Positions 14,173 to 20,661 of a stretch of 22,236 bases of DNA are shown here, in pieces. Each line of letters opens with the position of its first letter. Position 1 is the first letter of the stretch. Both the position numbers and the translations under genes were made by a program. The notes below the pieces were generated by a model, which had not been told where the DNA came from, searched no databases, and saw only the letters and a program-made list of their open reading frames with translations. Origin of the DNA: an uncultured Lachnospiraceae bacterium (GTDB lineage: Bacteria > Bacillota > Clostridia > Lachnospirales > Lachnospiraceae); NCBI GenBank assembly GCA_902489925.1, contig CABUBX010000020.1, positions 1 through 22,236 of the forward strand. The letters are read 5' to 3'.

Positions 14173-15983
14173 AGAAATTTGTAAATGCAAACTTTAATTC
14201 AGGTGACTATGGTTATTTTGCAGAAGGCGAGACAACAATCACATCAAAAGTTTTAGAGAATGCAGAGTGTACTATTCCAGCAGTAACAGCAAAAGACGGA
14301 TATAAGTTTACAGGAAGCACGGAACTTCAATTTGATCCGGAGGCAAGCGAAATTGGCGGCCTTAGAGACATTGCAAACTTCCTCGATGGTGTAGGCTATC
14401 TTTCAGTAGAAGCTTTGTTTGAGAAAGCCCCTGTAGAAGAAAAGACAGTGAATGTCTATTTTTCATTGAATAAAGACATGGGCTATTTTGCTGACAATGA
14501 AGAAGCTGAAACAGATACTTATAAGAATATCACAGCGGATAAATTAGATATTCCAAAAGTTATTGCAAAAGACGGCTATGTATTCAAAGGCTGGAAAGGT
14601 TTTGGAAAAGATGAAATTATTTTAGATGAGAATGCATATGAACTTGCAGGTCTTAAAGATTTAGCAAATTTTGCAGGCGAGTCTAACAACGGTGATATCT
14701 CTCTTCAGGCAGTATTTGAAGAAGTACCAGCAGAAGAAAGAACAGTTGAAGTGACATTTAGCTTGGATCACAATAAAGGTTATTTCACAGATCCTGAAGG
14801 TGCAGATGTTGTATCCTTTAAGGGTATTGCAGAAGATTCAGCAGAGCAGTTCTTAGTACCAAAGGTAGCAGCAAAAGATGGCTATGTATTCAAAGGCTGG
14901 AAAGGCCAGGGTGCAGATGAAATTAGCTGGGGCGCAGATGCAGAAACATTCGGCATTACAGGCCTTGCACATTTTGCAGGAGGCTCAAATGTAGGTTATG
15001 CAACATTGGAGGCAGTATTTGAAGAAGTACCAGCAGAAGAAAGAACAGTAAACGTATACTTTAACGTAGACCCTGAAAAAGGTTACTTCACAGACCCTGA
15101 AGGCGCAGAAGTTGTATCTTTTGAAAATCTTCCAGAGTTTACAGCAGACCAGTTTTTAGCACCAAAGGTAGCGGCAAAAGACGGTTATGTATTTACAGGC
15201 TGGAAAGGCCAGGGCGCTGATGAAATCAACTGGAGTGCAGATGCTGAAACATTCGGCATTACAGGCCTTGCACATTTCCCAGAAGGTTCAACAGTTGGCT
15301 ATGCAACATTAGAAGCTCAGTTTGAGCGTGTAGAAGCTGTCAAAGCAGCATCTGCCGATATCGTGATTGACCTTGAAAAAGGTTATTTCACAGAGTGGAC
15401 AGGAGAAAATGCAACAGATACATTATCTTTTGATAACATTCAGGAAGCTGATTATGGCATCAGTGAAATGCCTGCTGTAACAGCAAATGACGGTTATGTG
15501 TTTACAGGTTGGGAAGTAACAAATGGTGCAGGCGAAGTGATTTATACACTTGATGCAGCAACAGCTTCAATCTTGTTCCCAGTAAATGTAGCTGACCACT
15601 ATACTGTTAAAGCTGTTTTTGAGACAGTACCTCCTCAGACAGAATCCGAATCAGAGTCAGAATCAGAATCTGAATCAGAATCACAGACAGAATCAGAGTC
15701 AGAATCAGAATCTGAATCAGAATCACAGACAGAATCCGAATCAGAGTCACAGACAGAATCTGAGTCAGAGTCACAGACAGAATCTGAGTCACAGACAGAA
15801 TCAGAGTCACAGACAGAATCTGAATCAGAGACAAAGAAACCTGAATCAGAGACAAAGAAACCTGAGAAATTAGATGGCGTAAAGACAGGTGATGAGACAA
15901 ATACAGGCGCTCTTGCAGTAACATTATTTGGTTCAGCATTCGTTATCACAGGTATTGCACTTAAAAAATATTTATTCAAATAA
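14121..15983 (+). CDS. Repeat-containing cell-surface protein, C-terminal part with stalk and sorting signal
   Basis: This 620-residue open frame continues the protein that begins at 13408. It finishes repeat 2 (MGYATITPQFAKK) and holds about five more repeats of 95-100 residues. Each has a GYF element, DGYVF.GW and a closing ...LEAVFEEVPAEE. Repeats 5 and 6 are nearly identical (ADAETFGITGLAHF in both), pointing to recent duplication. A flexible stalk of Glu-Ser with Gln-Thr follows at about 15640-15870. The C-terminus is VKTGDETNTG, a hydrophobic span ALAVTLFGSAFVITGIAL and a KKYLFK tail. That is a sortase-type cell-wall signal with K in place of the Pro of LPxTG. The expected role is a long wall-anchored adhesin or matrix protein. 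The ATG at 14121 has no ribosome binding site, so it is probably not a real start. Confidence 0.87.
   Translation: MGYATITPQFAKKPAVVEKFVNANFNSGDYGYFAEGETTITSKVLENAECTIPAVTAKDGYKFTGSTELQFDPEASEIGGLRDIANFLDGVGYLSVEALFEKAPVEEKTVNVYFSLNKDMGYFADNEEAETDTYKNITADKLDIPKVIAKDGYVFKGWKGFGKDEIILDENAYELAGLKDLANFAGESNNGDISLQAVFEEVPAEERTVEVTFSLDHNKGYFTDPEGADVVSFKGIAEDSAEQFLVPKVAAKDGYVFKGWKGQGADEISWGADAETFGITGLAHFAGGSNVGYATLEAVFEEVPAEERTVNVYFNVDPEKGYFTDPEGAEVVSFENLPEFTADQFLAPKVAAKDGYVFTGWKGQGADEINWSADAETFGITGLAHFPEGSTVGYATLEAQFERVEAVKAASADIVIDLEKGYFTEWTGENATDTLSFDNIQEADYGISEMPAVTANDGYVFTGWEVTNGAGEVIYTLDAATASILFPVNVADHYTVKAVFETVPPQTESESESESESESESQTESESESESESESQTESESESQTESESESQTESESQTESESQTESESETKKPESETKKPEKLDGVKTGDETNTGALAVTLFGSAFVITGIALKKYLFK
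14185..15630 (+). repeat. Tandem ~100-codon coding repeats (InlB-B-like)
   Basis: Units begin near 14185, 14438, 14735, 15038 and 15342, with two more diverged copies upstream at about 13560 and 13870. Common elements are KGYF(T/A), (A/I)KDGYVF.GW and a terminal (A/Q)VFE.VPAE. The units starting at 14735 and 15038 share long near-identical DNA blocks. Confidence 0.85.
15640..15870 (+). repeat. Low-complexity Ser/Glu stalk repeat
   Basis: Coding repeats of GAATCA/GAGTCA/GAATCT (Glu-Ser) are punctuated by CAGACA (Gln-Thr), giving about 60 acidic residues before the sorting signal. It ends with two copies of ETKKPES-like text. Such six-base repeats change length easily by slippage. Confidence 0.9.
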
Positions 15984-16055
15984 TCATATATCAGGGCTAG
16001 AAGGACATGATTACATAAATAAGCATGAGCCCCCGGCACGATAAGAAAACTTGGG

Positions 16056-16092
16056 TGACAGTAAAGGCCTTGTCGGCTTTTACTGTCATTTG
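16056..16092 (+). terminator. Hairpin after the surface-protein gene, possible terminator
   Basis: Stem TGACAGTAAAGGCC / GGCTTTTACTGTCA (14 pairs with one G-U) and loop TTGTC. Only TTTG follows, so the T run is poor. Partial read-through to the FIVAR-protein gene is plausible. Confidence 0.6.
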
Positions 16093-16119
16093 AGGTTTAG
16101 GAAGTGAAAAAAGTAAAAT

Positions 16120-16593
16120 ATGGATAATCATATGGAGAATCAAAAACGACAAAAGAAAAGACAAGTTAAAAAAAGAAATTCTGCTAAGAAGAAATATGTT
16201 GTGATTTTAGCAGCTTTGGCGATTGTGATTATTGCAGTTGTGTGTACGATTGTCTTAGTTTCAAAAGCCGGTAAAGACAATACAGACAAAGTAAATCAGC
16301 CGCCAACAGCAATCAGTACAGAGGGTTCGTCAGAAAACTTAGATAACAACGGCCAATCAGCAGGTGTTGCCAAGGTAAAACCAAAACCGGTAGACAAAAC
16401 GAATCTTGAAAGTCTTATTGACAATGCGGCCGGCATAGATGTATCAAGCTATACACAAGCGTCTGTGGATGTATTGAATGCAGCAATTACAGAGGGAAAG
16501 GCTGTACTGTCCGATGAGGCGGCAAAACGTGCACAAATCGAGGAAGCATGTAAAAAGCTGCTGGATGCAATTCAGGGCTTGAAAAAACAGTAG
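16120..16593 (+). CDS. Membrane-anchored protein with one FIVAR domain
   Basis: The 157-residue protein starts with a highly basic segment (QKRQKKRQVKKRNSAKKK), then one membrane helix at about 27-48 (VVILAALAIVIIAVVCTIVLV). A disordered Asn/Ser/Pro-rich linker follows, and a helical domain at about 92-156. The domain pattern SYTQASVDVLNAAITEGKAVL...AC KKLLDAI matches a single FIVAR module, found in Gram-positive surface proteins that bind extracellular matrix or polysaccharide. The topology would put FIVAR outside the cell. The start could be 16120 or the ATG at 16132; neither has a strong ribosome binding site. An XRE regulator gene follows 18 bases after the stop codon. It probably works with the large surface protein upstream, judged by position only. 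Confidence 0.8.
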   Translation: MDNHMENQKRQKKRQVKKRNSAKKKYVVILAALAIVIIAVVCTIVLVSKAGKDNTDKVNQPPTAISTEGSSENLDNNGQSAGVAKVKPKPVDKTNLESLIDNAAGIDVSSYTQASVDVLNAAITEGKAVLSDEAAKRAQIEEACKKLLDAIQGLKKQ

Positions 16594-16611
16594 ATAAGGT
16601 ACGGTGAACTT

Positions 16612-16935
16612 ATGGAATCAAGGGGATTATATGAAAAACGTTTTCAACAAAGAGTGGCACAGTTAAGAAAAAATAAAGGTATTTCCGCGAGAGATATGAG
16701 TTTATCACTTGGACAAAACTCCGGATATATTAATCATATTGAAAAGCAGCAGGCTTTACCGTCACTGACTGTATTCTTTAACATGTGTGAATATTTTGGA
16801 ATCACACCGGTACAGTTTTTTGACAGTGATTTAAAAAATCCTGAGCTTATAGAAAAGATTATGATTGATTTAAAAAAGCTGGATAAAAAGCAGCTGCAGT
16901 GCCTTAGTACAATTATTCATGACATGGCGATGTAG
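16612..16935 (+). CDS. XRE-family helix-turn-helix regulator (second)
   Basis: The 107-residue protein has an XRE/Cro DNA-binding domain at about residues 10-68: FQQRVAQLRKNKGISARDMSLSLGQNSGYINHIEKQQALPSL, then FFNMCEYFGITPVQFF. A helical tail KIMIDLKKLDKKQLQCLSTII follows, similar in plan to that of the regulator at 12867-13208. It lies 18 bases after the FIVAR-protein gene and probably shares its transcript, which would let it act as a feedback regulator of this surface cassette. The ribosome binding site is weak (AAGGTACGGTGA). A strong terminator follows. The fold is secure; targets are unknown. Confidence 0.85.
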   Translation: MESRGLYEKRFQQRVAQLRKNKGISARDMSLSLGQNSGYINHIEKQQALPSLTVFFNMCEYFGITPVQFFDSDLKNPELIEKIMIDLKKLDKKQLQCLSTIIHDMAM

Positions 16936-16960
16936 ATGTTAAAATATGATAAAAAAGCGA

Positions 16961-17007
16961 GGGTATCACTGCTTTGGATTTTGCTGCAGTGATACCCTTA
17001 TTTTTTT
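16961..17007. terminator. Strong bidirectional terminator
   Basis: Perfect stem GGGTATCACTGC / GCAGTGATACCC, followed by TTATTTTTTT and preceded by AAAAAAGCGA. It ends both the XRE gene and the convergent ABC-F gene, whose stop codon overlaps the T run. Confidence 0.92.
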
Positions 17008-18643
17008 AGTCGTCTTCGCTTCTTTGGTCATCCATATTCATAACCTGGCGTTTTCTCGCCATTGCATCGTTTTCAAGATATTCATCATAAGTGCACTGTT
17101 TGTCAATAAGACCGCCCGGTGTTAATTCCATAATGCGGTTTGCGGTTGTCTGTACAAACTGGTGGTCCTGTGAAGTAAATAAAAGAACACCCGGATATTT
17201 AATGAGGCCGTTGTTTAAGGCTGTGATGGATTCCATATCAAGATGGTTTGTCGGTTCATCCATAATAAGGATATTGGCGCCGAGCATCATCATCTTCGAT
17301 AGCATACAGCGGACACGCTCACCGCCGGAGAGGACATTTAATTTCTTCAAGCCGTCATCGCCTGAAAAGAGCATACGGCCGAGGAATCCGCGGACGAAGG
17401 TGACATCTTTTTCAGGAGAATACTGCATCAGCCAGTCAACGATAGAATCATCGGTTGAAAAAATATCAGTGTTATCCTTTGGAAAATAAGCCTGACTTGT
17501 TGTGACGCCCCATTTATAAGAGCCTTCATCCGCATCCATTTCTCCTGCAAGAATCTTGAAAAGGGTTGTTGTGGCCTTAACATTCGGACCGACAAAGGCA
17601 ACCTTATCATCGTGGCCGAGCGTGAAGGAAATATTATCAAGAAGCTTTACACCGTCAATGGTTTTGGAGATACCGTTCACCTGAAGCACTTCATTGCCGA
17701 TTTCGCGGTTTGGCTTAAAGTCGATGTAAGGGTATTTTCTGCTGGATGGGCGGATATCGTCAAGCTCAATTTTTTCAAGGGCGCGTTTTCTTGATGTTGC
17801 CTGCTTGGATTTTGAAGCGTTGGCAGAGAAGCGCTGAATAAATTCCTGAAGCTCTTTAATCTTTTCTTCCTTTTTCTTATTAGCTTCCTTCATTTGCTTA
17901 ATCATTAACTGGCTTGATTCATACCAGAAGTCGTAGTTTCCTGAGTAAAGCTGAATTTTTCCGTAGTCAATGTCTGCGATATGGGTACAAACTTTGTTTA
18001 AGAAATAGCGGTCGTGGGAAACGACAATGACGGTATTTTCAAAGTTGATTAAAAATTCTTCAAGCCATGAAATAGCATCTAAATCAAGGTGGTTTGTCGG
18101 CTCATCGAGCAAAAGAACGTCTGGGTTTCCAAAAAGTGCCTGTGCTAAAAGCACCTTCACTTTCTGACCGCCGTCAAGCTCGCGAAGATAGCTGCTGTGA
18201 AGCTCATTTTCAATGCCGAGGCCATTTAATAAAATGGCCGCATTGCTTTCGGCTTCCCAGCCGTCCATCTGGGCAAATTCACCTTCTAATTCACTTGCTT
18301 TAATACCGTCTTCTTCTGTGAAGTCTTCCTTTGCATAGATGGCTTCTTTTTCTTTCATAATTTCGTAAAGGCGGGCATTGCCCATGATAACAGCATCAAG
18401 TACTGTGTAATCGTCATACTGGTAATGGTCCTGCTTTAATACAGAAAGACGCTCGCCCTGATTCATAATGACCTCGCCCTTGCTTGGCTCTAAAACACCC
18501 GAAAGAATTTTTAAAAATGTGGATTTTCCGGCGCCGTTGGCACCGATTAAGCCGTAGCAGTTTCCTTCTGTAAATTTAATATTCACATCTTCAAATAACG
18601 CTTTTTTACCAATGCGTAAAGTGACATTATTTGCACTAATCAT
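17006..18643 (-). CDS. ABC-F ATPase, YkpA/YbiT-like, with altered second P-loop
   Basis: The 545-residue cytosolic protein has two ATPase domains and no membrane segment, the ABC-F plan of ribosome-acting factors. Domain 1 has Walker A GANGAGKST (34-42), signature LDGGQKVKVLL (from 156) and Walker B LLLDEPTNHLD. A charged linker follows (KKKEEKIKELQEF). Domain 2 has signature LSGGERVRC and Walker B ILIMDEPTNHLD. Its Walker A is GPNVKATTT (352-360), so the invariant Lys is Thr358 and the second Gly is Ala. ATP binding at that site is doubtful. The FPKDNTDIF segment and overall length fit the YkpA/YbiT branch. GGAGG lies ten bases before the ATG. The likely role is translation or ribosome rescue; drug resistance cannot be read from the sequence. 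Confidence 0.88.
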   Translation of the reverse strand: MISANNVTLRIGKKALFEDVNIKFTEGNCYGLIGANGAGKSTFLKILSGVLEPSKGEVIMNQGERLSVLKQDHYQYDDYTVLDAVIMGNARLYEIMKEKEAIYAKEDFTEEDGIKASELEGEFAQMDGWEAESNAAILLNGLGIENELHSSYLRELDGGQKVKVLLAQALFGNPDVLLLDEPTNHLDLDAISWLEEFLINFENTVIVVSHDRYFLNKVCTHIADIDYGKIQLYSGNYDFWYESSQLMIKQMKEANKKKEEKIKELQEFIQRFSANASKSKQATSRKRALEKIELDDIRPSSRKYPYIDFKPNREIGNEVLQVNGISKTIDGVKLLDNISFTLGHDDKVAFVGPNVKATTTLFKILAGEMDADEGSYKWGVTTSQAYFPKDNTDIFSTDDSIVDWLMQYSPEKDVTFVRGFLGRMLFSGDDGLKKLNVLSGGERVRCMLSKMMMLGANILIMDEPTNHLDMESITALNNGLIKYPGVLLFTSQDHQFVQTTANRIMELTPGGLIDKQCTYDEYLENDAMARKRQVMNMDDQRSEDD

Positions 18644-18695
18644 AGATTTAAAACCTCCGTTGGATAAATTGTTGGTCTATAGGCAATCAGATATT

Positions 18696-18723
18696 ATTTT
18701 ACAGGTTTTACAGAAATTTGCAA
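18696..18723 (-). promoter_or_regulatory. Probable promoter of the minus-strand ABC-F gene
   Basis: On the minus strand TTGCAA (18718-18723) and TAAAAT (18696-18701) are 16 bases apart, about 50 bases from the start codon. The match is moderate. Confidence 0.45.
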
Positions 18724-18777
18724 GGAGAATTTGAAGATTGCCCCATAAAAGAAACAAAATCATCAATGTAAATATAA

Positions 18778-18806
18778 TTGACGCACTCTGCAAAATCATT
18801 TATCAT
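18778..18806 (+). promoter_or_regulatory. Promoter of the Uup-like ABC-F gene
   Basis: TTGACG (18778-18783), a 17-base spacer and TATCAT (18801-18806) lie about 30 bases before the ATG at 18838. This places the in-frame TTG at 18778 inside the promoter, so it is not the start. Confidence 0.65.
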
Positions 18807-18837
18807 AGAAGTATCAACTGTTACAGAGGTAGAAATC

Positions 18838-20640
18838 ATGAATATATTAAATATAGAACATATCAGTAAGGTGTTTGGCGATAAGACAATTTTTGACGAT
18901 GCGTCTGTCGGACTGGCACAGGGGGATAAGGCAGGAATCGTCGGTATTAACGGCACAGGAAAGACAACATTGCTTCGCATGGTTGCGGGGCTTGAGACAC
19001 CGATGACAGGTCAAGTTGTGATGTCAAACGGTATTCGGCTTGCATATTTGCCTCAAAATCCGGATTTTCCAGAGGGCGCGACAGTCGCTTCCTATGCTTT
19101 ATCGGGAAACAGTGAGACGGACTGGAGAGTGCAGAGTAATTTAAGCCGTCTTGGCATCGATGATTACGATGCGGCTTTGGATGCGCTTTCCGGAGGGCAG
19201 AGAAGAAAAGTAGCCATGGCAAAAGTGTTTGCAGGGGATTTTGATTTTCTGCTTTTGGACGAGCCGACAAACCATCTTGACGGTGAAATGGTGGCATGGC
19301 TTGAAGCTTATCTGAAGTCTTTTCGCGGAACACTTCTTATGGTGACGCATGACCGGTATTTTCTTGATGCGGTGACAAATAAGATTATTGAAATTGACCA
19401 TGGGAAAATTTATGATTACGATGCCAACTATTCAAAGTTTCTTGAACTTAAAGCGCAAAGGGACGAGATGGCGGCAGCCTCTGAAAGAAAGCGTCAGAGT
19501 GTGTTGCGCATGGAAACAGAGTGGGCAAAGCGGGGCTGTCAGGCACGTTCTACAAAGCAGAAGGCACGTCTTTCGAGGCTTGAACAAATGAAACAGGAAA
19601 AAGCCCCGGTAAAGGATGATACGGTGGCTATAGATGCAGTGACAACCCGTATGGGAAAAAAGACGATTGAGCTGCATCATGTGAGCAAAAGCTTTGGCGA
19701 AAAAAAGGTCGTTGATGATTTTGATTACATTGTTCTTAAAAATCAGCGCCTTGGCATTATCGGACCAAACGGCTGCGGAAAGTCAACACTGATGAAGATG
19801 ATTGCAGGGTTTGTGACGCCGGATGAGGGCAGTGTAGAGATTGGTGAGACCATTAAGATTGGTTATTTTGCCCAGGAAGAACAGGCGATGGACGACAGAT
19901 TGAGAGTTATTGATTATGTGAAGGATATCGCGGAATATATTGTCACAAAGGATGGGCGCATCAGCGCCTCGCAGATGCTTGAACGGTTTTTATTTACACC
20001 GGATATGCAGTATTCGCCGATTGGGAAGCTTTCCGGCGGTGAAAAACGTCGGCTGTACCTTCTTGGGGTTTTGTCGGCGCCAATCAATACACTGATTCTT
20101 GATGAGCCGGGAAACTCCTTGGATATTCCGACGCTGACGATTCTTGAGGATTATCTCAATGCTTTTCAGGGGATTGTTATTACAGTTTCTCACGACAGGT
20201 ATTTCCTTGACAATATTGCAGACAGGATTTTTGAATTTGATGAACATGGACATATGACGCAGTATGAGGGCGGTTATACAGATTATCTTGAGGCAAAGCA
20301 AAGGCGAAGTGAGCAGCAGGCGGTTTTAGATGACAGGAAAAAGACAGAGGAAAAGTCGGCCGGCTATAAGGAATGGAAGGAGAGGCGTCAGACAAAGCTT
20401 AAATTTACATATAAAGAGCAAAAAGAGTATGAGACGATTGATGAGGACATTGAAAAGCTTGAGAAAAAGCTTTCAGATTTGGATGAGGCGATGCTTGCAA
20501 ATGCGACAAACTCGGCAAAGCTTTCTGAACTAATGGCTCAAAAGGAAGAAACGGAGACTGCACTGGAAGACAAGATGGAGAGATGGGTTTATTTGAATGA
20601 TTTGGCAGAGAGAATTGAGGCAGAAAAAAATAGTCGTTAG
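18838..20640 (+). CDS. ABC-F ATPase, Uup-like
   Basis: The 600-residue soluble protein has two ATPase domains. Domain 1 has GINGTGKTT, LSGGQRRKV and LLLDEPTNHLD. The linker is rich in Arg and Lys (ERKRQSVLRMETEWAKRG). Domain 2 has Walker A GPNGCGKST (309-317), LSGGEKRRL and LILDEPGNSLD. The last reads Gly425 where most family members have Thr (DEPTN). A C-terminal coiled coil of about 70 residues (YETIDEDIEKLEKKLSDLDEAM onward) is the mark of the Uup subgroup, whose E. coli member binds DNA and affects ribosome assembly. The ATG at 18838 has only AGAGG as a ribosome site. The next gene starts about 20 bases after the stop, in the same frame, and may be co-transcribed. Confidence 0.92.
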   Translation: MNILNIEHISKVFGDKTIFDDASVGLAQGDKAGIVGINGTGKTTLLRMVAGLETPMTGQVVMSNGIRLAYLPQNPDFPEGATVASYALSGNSETDWRVQSNLSRLGIDDYDAALDALSGGQRRKVAMAKVFAGDFDFLLLDEPTNHLDGEMVAWLEAYLKSFRGTLLMVTHDRYFLDAVTNKIIEIDHGKIYDYDANYSKFLELKAQRDEMAAASERKRQSVLRMETEWAKRGCQARSTKQKARLSRLEQMKQEKAPVKDDTVAIDAVTTRMGKKTIELHHVSKSFGEKKVVDDFDYIVLKNQRLGIIGPNGCGKSTLMKMIAGFVTPDEGSVEIGETIKIGYFAQEEQAMDDRLRVIDYVKDIAEYIVTKDGRISASQMLERFLFTPDMQYSPIGKLSGGEKRRLYLLGVLSAPINTLILDEPGNSLDIPTLTILEDYLNAFQGIVITVSHDRYFLDNIADRIFEFDEHGHMTQYEGGYTDYLEAKQRRSEQQAVLDDRKKTEEKSAGYKEWKERRQTKLKFTYKEQKEYETIDEDIEKLEKKLSDLDEAMLANATNSAKLSELMAQKEETETALEDKMERWVYLNDLAERIEAEKNSR

Positions 20641-20661
20641 ACGGGAAAAGAGGGATTGACG

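Noticed and set aside
15640..15870. CRISPR-like periodic repeats
   Set aside because: The period is six bases, in frame, coding Glu-Ser/Gln-Thr; there are no unique spacers.
15635..16039. Minus-strand 134-codon ORF rich in Ser-Asp, resembling an SD-repeat surface protein
   Set aside because: It is the reverse complement of the Glu-Ser stalk of the plus-strand surface protein, has no ribosome binding site, and its N-terminal part matches nothing.
15990..16092. Cyclic-di-GMP (GEMM) riboswitch, prompted by GGGTGACAGTAAAGGCC
   Set aside because: The similarity is limited to a few bases, the 3' half of the aptamer is missing, and the segment is better explained by a 14-pair hairpin.
18778..18837. 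N-terminal extension of the Uup-like protein from a TTG at 18778
   Set aside because: The TTG is part of the -35 element, and the ABC domain starts normally at the ATG at 18838.
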